A DNA stretch of 64,000 nt from PFJX01 sp031426815 (GTDB taxonomy: Bacteria > Pseudomonadota > Gammaproteobacteria > Burkholderiales > Thiobacillaceae): the NCBI GenBank assembly GCA_031426815.1, contig JASJPG010000070.1, positions 15,099 to 79,098 on the forward strand, given 5' to 3'. Every line of letters begins with the position of its first letter. Position 1 is the first letter of the stretch. A program made the translations under genes and the position numbers. This document shows positions 17,585 through 26,632 of this stretch, piece by piece. The notes below the pieces were generated by a model. The model was given only the letters and a program-made list of their open reading frames with translations, was not told the DNA's origin and ran no database searches.

Positions 17585-18118
17585 ATGACGATCAAAAAAT
17601 CACTGCTCGCCGCTTGCCTCGGCCTGCTCTTCGCCGGGCTGTCTCCGGTCCAGGCCGCCATGCAGAGCTACACTTTCAGCGGCACGCTGGATTCCGGCTT
17701 TTACGTGGACGAAACCTACTCCGGCAGCTTCAGCTTCGACGATGCCGGCCTGACCGGAAGCGGCGCCGAATGGCTCAACGTCAGCAGTTTGTCGCTGAAC
17801 TTGCTGGGCAACACCTACACGCAAGCCGATGCGGATACGGCGGTGGAAGTCGGCTACAACGATGGCGCCTTTCTTGGCTTGTCCTATTCCGTATCCAGCG
17901 GCGAACCGCAGTTCAGCTTCGTGCCCGGCAGCGTCGACAGCAGCGATGCATTCATCGCCTACGACACGGCAATGGGCTTATCGGGCGCCGGCACGGCGAT
18001 CTACGCCCCGGTACCCGAACCCGAATCCTGGGCCATGCTGATGCTGGGTCTGGGCCTGGTCAGCCTGCGCCTGCGCAGCAAAAGCAAATCCCTCTCCCGC
18101 AACCCGATCGAAGGCTGA
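17585..18118 (+). CDS. PEP-CTERM protein of unknown function
   Basis: A 177-residue secreted protein. ATG 17585 follows AAAGGAAACC and starts a signal peptide (MTIKKSLLAACLGLLFAGLSPVQA). The body (YTFSGTLDSGFYVDETYSGS, FSFDDAGLTGSG) is a small beta-sandwich-like sequence common among PEP-CTERM proteins. The tail is VPEPESWAMLMLGLGLVS followed by a basic stretch (LRLRSKSKS). It directly follows the 5'-nucleotidase and is probably co-transcribed with it; a terminator follows. Confidence 0.82.
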   Translation: MTIKKSLLAACLGLLFAGLSPVQAAMQSYTFSGTLDSGFYVDETYSGSFSFDDAGLTGSGAEWLNVSSLSLNLLGNTYTQADADTAVEVGYNDGAFLGLSYSVSSGEPQFSFVPGSVDSSDAFIAYDTAMGLSGAGTAIYAPVPEPESWAMLMLGLGLVSLRLRSKSKSLSRNPIEG

Positions 18119-18177
18119 TCGAGTTCATGGGGTAACAGCCTCTAGAAAAAAGCAAATAGCAGTCTCCTATCTTTGAC

Positions 18178-18200
18178 AACGGCCTTCGGGCCGTTTTTTT
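18178..18200 (+). terminator. rho-independent terminator
   Basis: A 7-bp perfect stem AACGGCC/GGCCGTT with a TTCG tetraloop is followed by a run of T. It closes the 5'-nucleotidase/PEP-CTERM unit. Confidence 0.93.
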
Positions 18201-18300
18201 CGCCGGCTAGGCGTGCGAATTCATTCGCGCAACCCATAGAAATATCCCCGTCATCCGCACGCATTAATCTTGCAATCGCCCACTCACCAATCCGTCATTC

Positions 18301-19518
18301 ATGAACGAACCGCACCTGCATACCCCTACCACGTTGACCCTCCGCGACCGGCTCGATCAGAACGTGTTCAACGCGCTGTATGCCCGCTCGCTGGTCTACA
18401 ACACCTGCTGGGAGGATCCGGCGGTGGACCGGCAAGCGCTGAACCTGGGGCCGGACGACAGCGTGATGGTCATTTCCAGCGCCGGCTGCAACGCGCTCGA
18501 TTACGCGCTGGACGCGCCCGCGCGGATTCACGCGGTGGATGCCAACCCGCGCCAGAACGCCTTGCTGGAGCTGAAGATCGCCGCGATCCGACGGCTCGAC
18601 TACGAGGATTTCTTCGCGATCTTCGGCACCGGCTATCACCCGCGTTTCGCCGAGTTGTACCGCTCCAGCCTGCGCGGCGAGCTGTCCGAATTTGCCCGCG
18701 CCTGGTGGGACAAGCATGGCGTCTGGTTCACCAGCCCGCTCGGCAGCTTCTATTACCATGGCCTCGCCGGCCTGGTGGCACGCGGCTTCCGGGCGTATTT
18801 CCGGATGCGGCCGAAACTTGCCGGCGACGTGCAGGATCTGTTCGCGGCCAACGATCTGGTCAGCCAGCGCCGGATTTACGACGAACGCATCGCGCCGACG
18901 ATGTGGACGCCGGCGATGAAGTGGGTGCTCGGCCGCCAGCTCACCATGAGCCTGCTCGGCGTGCCGCATCCGCAACGGCGTCTGGTCCAGGCGCAACATC
19001 CGGATGGCGTCGCCGGCTTCGTTCGCGAGGCCATCGAGTACGTCTTCCGGCAACTGTCGGTAGTCGACAACTACTTCTGGCGGGTCTACGTGAACGGCCG
19101 CTACACGCCGGCGTGCTGCCCGGAATATCTGAAACCGGACAACTTCCATGCGCTGAAAGACGGCCTGGTCGACCGCATCCGCACGCATACCTGCACGGTC
19201 ACCGAATTCCTGCACGACACCAACAAGCCGATTTCCCGCTTCGTCCTGCTCGACCACATGGACTGGATGAGCAGCTACCACCCGGCGGCGCTGGTCGAGG
19301 AATGGAACGCCATCCTCGGCCGTGCCCGCAGCGGCGCGCGCATTCTGCTGCGTAGCGCGCATGCCGATCCGGCCTTCCTGAACTGGGTCCGGGTCGGGCA
19401 TCAACGCGAGCGGCTCGACCAGGCGCTGAATTTCGACCATGCGCTGGCGACGCGATTGCATGCCGACGACCGCGTGCATACCTACGCCGGTTTCAAGATC
19501 GCCAATGTCCCCGGCTGA
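18301..19518 (+). CDS. btaA: BtaA-type SAM:diacylglycerol 3-amino-3-carboxypropyltransferase
   Basis: A 405-residue DUF3419/BtaA protein. BtaA transfers the aminocarboxypropyl group of S-adenosylmethionine to diacylglycerol, giving diacylglyceryl homoserine, the first step to the betaine lipid DGTS. Recognisable segments are LYARSLVYNTCWEDPAVDRQ, VISSAGCNALDYAL, IHAVDANPRQNALLELK and FVLLDHMDWMS, all typical of the family. The next gene, btaB, overlaps its 3' end by 14 bp, which is the usual btaAB arrangement. Upstream, CACTCACCAATCCGTCAT (18281-18298) and CCGTCAT (18248-18254) are in 11-bp phase with each other and resemble Pho half-sites, but the nearer one abuts the start codon, so a functional claim is weak. 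Confidence 0.93.
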   Translation: MNEPHLHTPTTLTLRDRLDQNVFNALYARSLVYNTCWEDPAVDRQALNLGPDDSVMVISSAGCNALDYALDAPARIHAVDANPRQNALLELKIAAIRRLDYEDFFAIFGTGYHPRFAELYRSSLRGELSEFARAWWDKHGVWFTSPLGSFYYHGLAGLVARGFRAYFRMRPKLAGDVQDLFAANDLVSQRRIYDERIAPTMWTPAMKWVLGRQLTMSLLGVPHPQRRLVQAQHPDGVAGFVREAIEYVFRQLSVVDNYFWRVYVNGRYTPACCPEYLKPDNFHALKDGLVDRIRTHTCTVTEFLHDTNKPISRFVLLDHMDWMSSYHPAALVEEWNAILGRARSGARILLRSAHADPAFLNWVRVGHQRERLDQALNFDHALATRLHADDRVHTYAGFKIANVPG

Positions 19519-20245
19519 GCTCGCCGCCGACGCCCGCATCCTCTGGCGCCTGCTGCGCGGCCAACCGCGTGGCGGCAGCCATGCGCAACGCCTGGAAGGC
19601 TTCTACGCACCGCAGGCGGCGCGTTACGACGCCTTCCGCGCGCGTCTGTTGCACGGCCGCGGCGACCTGATCGCGGCGCTGGACATTTCGCCCGGCGCGC
19701 GCGTGGTCGAGCTGGGTTGCGGCACCGGCGGCAATCTCGCCACGCTGGCCCAAGTCAGGCCGCTGGACACGCTGGCCAGCGTGCAGCTGGTCGATCTCTG
19801 CCCGGCGCTGCTGGCGGTGGCGCGGCAACGCACGCGCGGGCTGGCCAACGTCGCCGTGATCGAAGCCGACGCCACCACCTGGCAACCGGCGCAGCCGGTG
19901 GATCGCGTCTTCCTCTCCTACGCGCTGACCATGATGCCGGACTGGCGCGCAGTGCTGAACAATGCCTGGTCCATGCTGGCGCCGGGCGGCCGCCTCGGCG
20001 TGGTCGATTTCCACCTGCCCGTTGATGCCAACCGCATTGCCAACCGCCTCTGGCAAACCTGGTTCGCGCATGACGGCGTGCATCTCTCGCAACAGCACCT
20101 GGCCGAACTGCGCACGTTGTGCTGCGAGCCGTACGTCCGCCAACGCCGTGCCGCCGTACCCTACCTGCCCGGCCTGCGCGCGCCCTACTACCTGTTTGTC
20201 GGCGTCAAGCCGCTCATTGCATGTACGCCAGCCGCGACCGCCTGA
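19505..20245 (+). CDS. btaB: BtaB-type SAM-dependent N-methyltransferase
   Basis: A 246-residue class I methyltransferase. ATG 19505 is used because it starts inside btaA (14-bp overlap) and leads directly into a conserved N terminus; the SAM motif I VVELGCGTGGN is at residues 67-77, and VQLVDLCPALLAVARQR, VFLSYALTMMPDW and LGVVDFHLP follow. In the pathway BtaB trimethylates diacylglyceryl homoserine to give DGTS. DGTS replaces phospholipids when phosphate is scarce, which fits the phosphatase genes upstream. Confidence 0.92.
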   Translation: MSPAELAADARILWRLLRGQPRGGSHAQRLEGFYAPQAARYDAFRARLLHGRGDLIAALDISPGARVVELGCGTGGNLATLAQVRPLDTLASVQLVDLCPALLAVARQRTRGLANVAVIEADATTWQPAQPVDRVFLSYALTMMPDWRAVLNNAWSMLAPGGRLGVVDFHLPVDANRIANRLWQTWFAHDGVHLSQQHLAELRTLCCEPYVRQRRAAVPYLPGLRAPYYLFVGVKPLIACTPAATA

Positions 20246-20904
20246 TCGTGTTCGACGCCGACGGCACCGCAATCGATGCCTTCGCCGCGATCGGCACGGC
20301 GTTCGCGCGGCACGGTATGGATCTGGGCGACCTCGAACGCTTTCAGAAGCGGCGCAACCTGTTCAAGTACCTGGGCGGGCTGAAGGAGTTTCCGCGCAAT
20401 CTGACCAAGCACTTCGGCAAGCAGGGTCGCAAGGGGCTGATCGCCACGCTGACCGAGGTTTACCGGGAAGAAGCGCGCCTGTACCCGGGCGTGGCCGAAC
20501 TGATCCGGGATCTGTTCGCGGTATCCGACATTCGCATCGGCATGGTCACCCGCAATGTCACGCAGGAACCGAAAATCACGCTGGCGCGCCTGTTCGCGCG
20601 GCACGACCTGGACATCGACCGCCTGGATTTTCTCCATCACATTCCGCTGCGCGACGAAAAAACGCCGTACTTCAAAGCCGTGCGCGCGCACCTCGGCATC
20701 AACCCGGCGCGCGCCTACGCCTGCGGCGACGAGCACAAGGACTATGCTGCCGCGCAGGGCTCCGGCATGCATCCGTTCATCGTCTCCTACGGTTTCGAAA
20801 ATCTCGCCCGCCTGACCCGCAAGTTCGCCATCCCGGAGGAAATCATCTCGCAATCGCCGCACGAATTCAGTACGCGGGTAAGGCATGCGCTCGATATGAG
20901 CTAG
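20221..20904 (+). CDS. HAD-superfamily hydrolase in the btaAB operon
   Basis: A 227-residue HAD hydrolase. ATG 20221 overlaps the end of btaB by 25 bp. Motif I FDADGTAID is at residues 11-19, a helical cap follows, then GMVTRNVT (motif II), a basic segment near DEKTPYFK, and YACGDEHKDYAAA (motif IV). The substrate is unknown. Position at the end of a betaine-lipid operon suggests release of phosphate from a lipid intermediate such as phosphatidate to supply diacylglycerol, but a general phosphoglycolate-type phosphatase is equally possible. Confidence 0.88.
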   Translation: MYASRDRLIVFDADGTAIDAFAAIGTAFARHGMDLGDLERFQKRRNLFKYLGGLKEFPRNLTKHFGKQGRKGLIATLTEVYREEARLYPGVAELIRDLFAVSDIRIGMVTRNVTQEPKITLARLFARHDLDIDRLDFLHHIPLRDEKTPYFKAVRAHLGINPARAYACGDEHKDYAAAQGSGMHPFIVSYGFENLARLTRKFAIPEEIISQSPHEFSTRVRHALDMS

Positions 20905-20945
20905 GCAGAAGCGGCCCCGCGTCGGCAAGTTTGTCGGCGCTGTGG

Positions 20946-21045
20946 CTTCCCCCTTTGAAAAAGGGGGATTGAGGGGGATTTGACGACGGCGGCCTAAGTG
21001 GTTGTCTCAGAAATCCCCCCTACCCCCCTTTTTCAAAGGGGGGAA
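20946..21045. repeat. 100-bp MITE-like inverted-repeat element
   Basis: Starts CTTCCCCCTTTGAAAAAGGG and ends with the inverted form (CCCCCCTTTTTCAAAGGGGG), enclosing GGATTTGACGACGGCGGCC. A second copy with the same plan lies at 38048-38147. It sits between the HAD gene and the convergent EAL/GGDEF gene and could act as a bidirectional terminator. Confidence 0.8.
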
Positions 21046-21066
21046 CGCTGCTTCCCCCGGCGCCCG

Positions 21067-22854
21067 CTAAACGCCGCGCCGCGCAAACGGTTGCTTGCGC
21101 TGATCGACGAACAAACAACTGCCATCCACCCGTTTCGCCATGCGTTTGGCTTCGGCCGTCGCGCTGGCGACTTCCTGGTATTGGCGATATTGGGCGGGAT
21201 CGATTTCGACGGCGCCGATGGACAGGGAGACGAGCGGATGAAACTCCATGTTGCCGCGCCTATCCTCGCTGCGATAGCCGCCGGCAGCGACATGCTCGGC
21301 ATTGAACAGGCCTAAGCGCGCCTCATCGAAGCGCGCCAGAATGCACTCGCAACGCGCCCGCCAGTCCAGACTCTGGAATAGCACGACAAAATCGTCGCCC
21401 CCGATATGGCCGACGAAATCCAGTTCGGGATTGCATTCCTCGGTCATCAGTCGGGACAACAGGCGAATGATGTCGTCACCGCGACGAAAACCGTAGACGT
21501 CGTTGAAGGGTTTGAACTGATTCAGGTCGAAATAGGCCGCGACGAAGGATTGCTTGCTGGTCAGCAAGCGTTCCAGGTGTTCCTGGATCGGCACGTTGCC
21601 GGCCAGTCCGGTCAGCGGGTTGGCATAGCGCGCCGCGACGATCTGCATCTGGCTGACCTCGCGCATCAGGTCGAAGCCGGAACCCAGCCCCATATAGCCG
21701 CCATCGCTGGTGATGATGAAGCCCTGGGTAAAGGTCTCCTTGCCCTTGCGCACCACCAGTTCGGACAAGTCCTGCATCTGCGTGGCCTTATCCACCACCA
21801 GTGGGTCCGCATCCATGATTTCGCGACACGGCTTCTTGCCGTAGATCTCGCGGCCGAACATGCCGAGAAAGCGGTCGAGCAAAGCCGGTCGATGGATGAT
21901 GCCGACCGGCTTGTCTTCGTGCAGCACCGCCACGGCATGCAGTTCGGGTTGGCTCAGCATCAGATCCAGCACCACATGGCTCGGCGTATGCGCATCGACG
22001 CTGGGCGCAGTAATGACCAAGCGCTCGGCACAGACCCGGATCCCGCCGGTACCTGAAGCGGTGGGAAAAACGCTGACCCGGCCCGAGGCCAGATGCTGCA
22101 GCACCTCCGGCGGCGGCATCCGGGCCGGCGTCGGCGACGGCCGGCCGATCAGATAACCCTGCGCGTAACGGATACCCAGATCCCGGATGATGGCCTGTTC
22201 GGATTGCATTTCCACGCCCTCGGCGATGACCCGGGCATTGGCGTTTTCCGCCAATTGCTGGATCGAGCGGACGAACTGCAGCTTGTGCGGATCCTGATGG
22301 ATGCCGGAGATGAAATGTTTGTCGATCTTGACGAAGGCCGGCTTCAACTCGGACCACAGGCGCAGGCTGGAAAAACCCTCGCCGAGATCATCCATCGCCA
22401 CTTCCAGGCCGGCGGCGCGGAGCAATTCCACGGCATGTTTGAGTTCGCCGTAATCGAAATCGGGCGAACTCTCGGTGATCTCGAACACCAGTTGCTGCCG
22501 ATTCAGACCGACCTGAGCCAACCGCTCCAGAATGGCCGCGGGCGAAAAAACCTCGGCGAGCAGACTGCCCGGCGTCAGGTTGACGAACAGGCGCCCCGAC
22601 AGTTTGAGCCGGGCGAAAGTGGCAAACGCCATGTTGGAACACGCCAGATCGAGATCAAGCAGCCTGCCGTAATACGCGCCGACCCTGAACAAGGCTTCCG
22701 GCGAATGCAGCGGGCTATCGGACGGCCCGCGGGTCAACGCCTCGTATCCCGCGATGCGGCCCTCGGCCATATCCAGTATGGGTTGCAGCAATGTGACAAC
22801 TTTGTTGTGCGCAAGGATGTGGTTCAACTGCGGACGCAAGTCGGGGAAATTCAT
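21067..22854 (-). CDS. EAL-CBS-GGDEF cyclic-di-GMP signalling protein
   Basis: A 595-residue cytoplasmic protein. The N-terminal EAL domain has GYEALTRGP (EAL at 38-40), NLTPGSLL, EITESSPD, MDDLGEGFSSL, KIDKHF and AEGVEMQSE, so the phosphodiesterase catalytic set looks intact. A middle region of about 130 residues with CBS-type pairs (HVVLDLMLSQPELHAVAVL; REIMDADPLVVDKATQM) may bind nucleotide. The C-terminal GGDEF domain has DLNQFKPFNDVYGFRRGDD and GHIGGDDFVVLF (GGDDF near 484-488), a permitted variant of GGDEF. It could both make and degrade c-di-GMP. Neighbouring exopolysaccharide genes are plausible targets. ATG 22854 is divergent from the PPIase gene. Confidence 0.9.
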   Translation of the reverse strand: MNFPDLRPQLNHILAHNKVVTLLQPILDMAEGRIAGYEALTRGPSDSPLHSPEALFRVGAYYGRLLDLDLACSNMAFATFARLKLSGRLFVNLTPGSLLAEVFSPAAILERLAQVGLNRQQLVFEITESSPDFDYGELKHAVELLRAAGLEVAMDDLGEGFSSLRLWSELKPAFVKIDKHFISGIHQDPHKLQFVRSIQQLAENANARVIAEGVEMQSEQAIIRDLGIRYAQGYLIGRPSPTPARMPPPEVLQHLASGRVSVFPTASGTGGIRVCAERLVITAPSVDAHTPSHVVLDLMLSQPELHAVAVLHEDKPVGIIHRPALLDRFLGMFGREIYGKKPCREIMDADPLVVDKATQMQDLSELVVRKGKETFTQGFIITSDGGYMGLGSGFDLMREVSQMQIVAARYANPLTGLAGNVPIQEHLERLLTSKQSFVAAYFDLNQFKPFNDVYGFRRGDDIIRLLSRLMTEECNPELDFVGHIGGDDFVVLFQSLDWRARCECILARFDEARLGLFNAEHVAAGGYRSEDRRGNMEFHPLVSLSIGAVEIDPAQYRQYQEVASATAEAKRMAKRVDGSCLFVDQRKQPFARRGV

Positions 22855-23051
22855 GTATCGGGCGCAAATGGGAAGGGTTGCGCCGAAGATAGGCCAGGCA
22901 AGTTACGGTTTCGTTACCAAAGATTGACTGCCCGCCGGCGCGCCGATTGGGTGTGTCGACAGCACAATTCGGCCAGCAAGCGAGCCCCGCAGTCACGGAA
23001 ACTTCACGCAATCGCAATAGCATGGGGCGGCGCATCACTCCAGGATCGACC

Positions 23052-23900
23052 ATGCACAGCCCCTATCTCTATCTCGTATTACTGGCACTGGGCACGCAAG
23101 CCGCCGCTGCCGCCGACCCGGACATCGTCGCCCGCATGGGCGCCGTCTCGCTCAGCGAGGCCGACGTACGTGCCATCTCCCAGGCCAATCCGGCCGATGC
23201 GCGTTCCGCCCCGGCGCTGGAAAAACGTCTGCGCACCGAAATCATTCGCCGCGGTATCGCCGCCGAAGCGCGCCGCCAGTCCTTCGACAAGAAGCCCGAG
23301 ATTGCCGCACGCATGCTGCAAGCGGCGGATCAGGCGCTGGTCGCCAGCTACATGAACGGCATCGCGCAACCGCCCGCCGACTACCCCTCGGCCGAACTGC
23401 TGAAACAGGCCTACGATGCCAACAAGGACGCGTTGATGACGCCCCGGCAATACCGGATCAGCCAGATCTATGTCGCCGGCACAGACGAGAAAGCGCGCAA
23501 GCTTGCCGACGAAATCGTCAAGGCAGCCCGTCGCAAAGGCGCCGACTTCGCCGCCCTGGCACGCAAATCCTCGCAGCATGCCGCCAGCGCCGGCAAGGGT
23601 GGCGACATGGGCTGGCTGGCCGAAACCGACCTGGCGCCGGCATTCCGGCAAGCGCTGCAAGGATTGAGCAAAGGCGACATCGCCGCAGCGGCTGCCGGCG
23701 CGGAAGGTTGGCACATCCTCAAACTGGTCGAACGCAAGGAAGCTGAATTGCAACCGTTCGAAAAAGTCCGCGACAGCCTGGCGCGCAACCTGCGCCTGCG
23801 CAAAGCCGCCGAAATCGAACAGGCCTACCTGGAAGCCATGCTGGCGCGCACGCCGGTGTCGGTGAACGGCATCGCACTGGAAGGGTTGATCAAACGCTGA
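23052..23900 (+). CDS. parvulin-type peptidyl-prolyl isomerase
   Basis: A 282-residue secreted isomerase with signal peptide MHSPYLYLVLLALGTQAAAA, an SurA-like N-terminal helical region, and a parvulin domain at about residues 130-225 (RQYRISQIYVAGTDEKARKLA, ADFAALARKSSQHAASAGKGGDMGWLAETDLAPAF, GAEGWHILKLVERK). Such isomerases are regularly found in EpsH/exosortase loci. It is 148 bp upstream of the SLBB export gene on the same strand and may help fold envelope or exported proteins. ATG 23052 is the last start before the signal peptide; the ribosome site is weak (AGGA). Confidence 0.87.
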   Translation: MHSPYLYLVLLALGTQAAAAADPDIVARMGAVSLSEADVRAISQANPADARSAPALEKRLRTEIIRRGIAAEARRQSFDKKPEIAARMLQAADQALVASYMNGIAQPPADYPSAELLKQAYDANKDALMTPRQYRISQIYVAGTDEKARKLADEIVKAARRKGADFAALARKSSQHAASAGKGGDMGWLAETDLAPAFRQALQGLSKGDIAAAAAGAEGWHILKLVERKEAELQPFEKVRDSLARNLRLRKAAEIEQAYLEAMLARTPVSVNGIALEGLIKR

Positions 23901-24048
23901 ACGAAGGGACCGGCGAAGGCTGGCTTCTACTTTATCCCGCTCGAACTCCCCACCAGCTCAAATAGATCACGGCATCTCCAGAGTCACGCGCCTGAAATAG
24001 TGGGTATTCACAATGCTCGGTTTTAGCTATCGCTTTCAGGAGTATCCG

Positions 24049-26457
24049 GTGGCAAGACCGATTCGCGCTGTTCTGCTTTTTATCCTGATGCTTCACGCCG
24101 GCGGCTCGGTTGCGCAGGTTGTGCAAAACGAATCGTCAACCGATGTGCATGAGCAGGTCCAGACGATAGCAACCACCCCGGCCAACTACCCGGCATTACG
24201 TGTGACACGTGCGCTGTCCAGCGAACGGAGTGGCCCGTTCGCCAAATCAATCGAAAACACGTTGGCTTCTGACCGGATCGGCACCGCTTCGCCGGCTGCC
24301 GATCAACCCACCTATGGGCCGCTGCCGCCTAACCAGTTCCAACACTTTGTCCTGCAAACCACGGGCCAGTTGTTGCCGCTCCATGGCTTCAATCTATTCA
24401 CCAGCGGCAAGGGGTTCTCGCCAGGCGGGCTGGTGCCGGTTCCCGCCGATTACATACTCGGCCCCGGCGATGAGGTGATTGTCAGAGCGTGGGGTTCGAT
24501 CGACATCGAGCATCGCGCCGTGGTCGATCGAAATGGACTGATCGTCATCCCCCAGCTCGGCACCATCGCGCTGAACGGTGTCCGGGCCGACAACGTGGAA
24601 AGCGTCATTCGAGCCGCCGTTGGAAAGAACTTCCGTGCGTTCAGTCTCAGCGTATCGCTGGGCCCGGTGCGCGGCATTACCGTCTATCTTGTCGGGCAGG
24701 CCCGCAAGCCTGGAAGCTACGTGGTGTCGGGTCTATCGACCCTGGTCTCGGCATTGTTCGAGGCTGGCGGCCCAAACGAAAACGGGTCGTTACGACACAT
24801 CCAGGTCAAGCGAGGCGGCAAACAGATCGCTGAGATGGATTTTTATGCGTTTCTGTCTCGTGGCGATAAACGCGGCGATATCAAGCTGCTCGATGGCGAC
24901 GTCATCGTCATCCCGCCTGTAGCTGGATATATGGCTTTGGCCGGTGAAATACCCACGCCGGCCATTTTCGAGATTCTGGGCGGAGATGATCGTGTTGGAG
25001 ACATGATCGCTCTGGCCGGTGGCCTGCCGGTGATGGCCGATCCGCGCCGGGCTTTTCTGGAACGGATCAATCCAGGCCAAAGCCAACCCAGGAGCATTGA
25101 AGAATTCGCTCTCGACGCTGCCGGCCTCGAAACAACGCTACGCAGCGGCGATCTCCTTTCCGTAGCGACCATCGTTCCTGCATTCGACAATGCGGTCACC
25201 CTGCGCGGCAGCGTCAAGCAGGCCATGCGTGTGCCATTTCGCCCCGGCATGCGGATCACGGATCTGATCCCTAACCGCGAGGCGCTGCTCTCTAAGCTGA
25301 CTATCCGGCTGCAAAACAACGCACTCCTCGAACACGCCAAACAAGAAACTCAACGGGAAAAGGGACTGTTTCCCCAACAGGCATCCGCCTGGACGCAAGC
25401 CAACACGCGGGCATCCGGCAGCAGCATGGAAATTTACGCAACGGAAACTGAACGAAGCACCTCGCTCGATGTGGTCGGAAACGCATGGGACGAAATCAAC
25501 TGGGATTACGCGGTGGTTGAAAGGATCAACCGCACGGACATGACCTCCAGCTTGGTACCGTTCGACCTGGGCAGGGCGCTGGCCGACCCGGAAAGTGCCG
25601 ACAACCTGAGGTTGAACAACGGCGATCGCGTGACCGTTTTCTCCGCCTACGACGTGCGCATCCCCATTTCGCGCCGCCGGGTGCTGGTACGGATTGAAGG
25701 AGAAGTTCAGCGTCCCGGCATCTACCAGGTCTCTGCTGGGGAAGACTTAAGCAAATTACTGAACCGCGCCGGGGGACTCACTCAGGATGCCTATCTTTAC
25801 GGAGCCGAGTTTTATCGCGAGGCGGTCCGTCTATCACAGCAGGCGAATCTGGATAAATTCATCAGGCAATTGGAACAGGAGAGCCTGTCGGCTTCGCCAC
25901 AGCAAGCGGCAAACATGCCCGACAACAATTCGGACTCTGTGGACAGAAGCAAGGTCAGCAAAACAAGGGAAGCCCGTGACCGCCTGCTTCAGCGCATGCG
26001 GTCGGCAAAATCGAATGGCCGGATTGCGCTGGGACTCTCCTATCAGTCGCCCAGCATCAACCAGTTGCCAAAATTCAAACTTGAAAACAATGACCGTCTG
26101 GTGATTCCAAGTCGGCCCGATTACGTTCAGATATTCGGTGCAGTCAACAGCGAGAGCGCCATGTTCTGGCAGCCTGGGAAATCGGTCGGTGACTATCTCG
26201 CCCTGGTCGGGGTCAGCAAGGAAGCCGATGAAGAAGGCATCTTCGTCATGCGCGCAGACAGCACGGTCGTCCGCAACGGAGGCGGCTGGTTCAGTACGGC
26301 AAATGACCTTCCGTCGCAACCGGGCGATATCGTTGTGGTGCGCGACAAACCCGATTACGAAAGTGGCTGGACCACCTTTTTCCGCAGCGCCAAGGACTGG
26401 ACCCAGATTCTCTACCAACTCGGCCTGGGTGCAGCCGCGTTCAAATCGCTCGACTGA
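24049..26457 (+). CDS. polysaccharide export protein with SLBB domains
   Basis: An 802-residue outer-membrane polysaccharide exporter of the Wza/KpsD class. I choose GTG 24049 because AGGAG lies 6 bp upstream and a signal peptide follows (VARPIRAVLLFILMLHAGGSVAQ); an ATG 12 codons upstream lacks these features. The poly-export domain begins around DYILGPGDEVIVRAWGSIDI; SLBB repeats follow at ITVYLVGQARKPGSYVVSG, then further ones (VLVRIEGEVQRPGIYQVSAG; VQIFGAVNSESAMF). The large size and several SLBB domains resemble Gram-negative capsule exporters rather than the short Wza. It faces the minus-strand exopolysaccharide genes. Confidence 0.88.
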   Translation: MARPIRAVLLFILMLHAGGSVAQVVQNESSTDVHEQVQTIATTPANYPALRVTRALSSERSGPFAKSIENTLASDRIGTASPAADQPTYGPLPPNQFQHFVLQTTGQLLPLHGFNLFTSGKGFSPGGLVPVPADYILGPGDEVIVRAWGSIDIEHRAVVDRNGLIVIPQLGTIALNGVRADNVESVIRAAVGKNFRAFSLSVSLGPVRGITVYLVGQARKPGSYVVSGLSTLVSALFEAGGPNENGSLRHIQVKRGGKQIAEMDFYAFLSRGDKRGDIKLLDGDVIVIPPVAGYMALAGEIPTPAIFEILGGDDRVGDMIALAGGLPVMADPRRAFLERINPGQSQPRSIEEFALDAAGLETTLRSGDLLSVATIVPAFDNAVTLRGSVKQAMRVPFRPGMRITDLIPNREALLSKLTIRLQNNALLEHAKQETQREKGLFPQQASAWTQANTRASGSSMEIYATETERSTSLDVVGNAWDEINWDYAVVERINRTDMTSSLVPFDLGRALADPESADNLRLNNGDRVTVFSAYDVRIPISRRRVLVRIEGEVQRPGIYQVSAGEDLSKLLNRAGGLTQDAYLYGAEFYREAVRLSQQANLDKFIRQLEQESLSASPQQAANMPDNNSDSVDRSKVSKTREARDRLLQRMRSAKSNGRIALGLSYQSPSINQLPKFKLENNDRLVIPSRPDYVQIFGAVNSESAMFWQPGKSVGDYLALVGVSKEADEEGIFVMRADSTVVRNGGGWFSTANDLPSQPGDIVVVRDKPDYESGWTTFFRSAKDWTQILYQLGLGAAAFKSLD

Positions 26458-26487
26458 TTACCGCCGGAACGCGCCGCGAGAAGGTTT

Positions 26488-26567
26488 GTCGGCAAAGGAC
26501 AGCGGAGTCGTTGGCGCTTTAGCGCCTTACGAATCCGGCGTACCCCTTGCGGGTGTTGCCGACCTAC
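26488..26567. repeat. 80-bp variant of module A with inner stem
   Basis: Starts GTCGGCAAAGGACAGCGGAG and ends GGGTGTTGCCGACCTAC, with an inner GGCGC..GCGCC stem. A close copy of 78 bp is at 35225-35302. Between the convergent SLBB and GT2 genes. Confidence 0.8.
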
Positions 26568-26632
26568 TGATAAAACCGCCTTCTTGGCTGGCGCTGCTCA
26601 TTTGGCCAGCTTGGGCCAAATGAGCGCAGAGA

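Noticed and set aside
18281..18298. Possible Pho box directly before btaA (CACTCACCAATCCGTCAT)
   Set aside because: It ends 2 bp before the start codon, so PhoB bound there could not activate a promoter for this ATG. Recorded in the btaA entry only.
20946..21045. CRISPR-like direct repeats
   Set aside because: The similar halves are inverted, with no regular spacers; it fits a MITE-type element. No CRISPR array or cas gene is seen.
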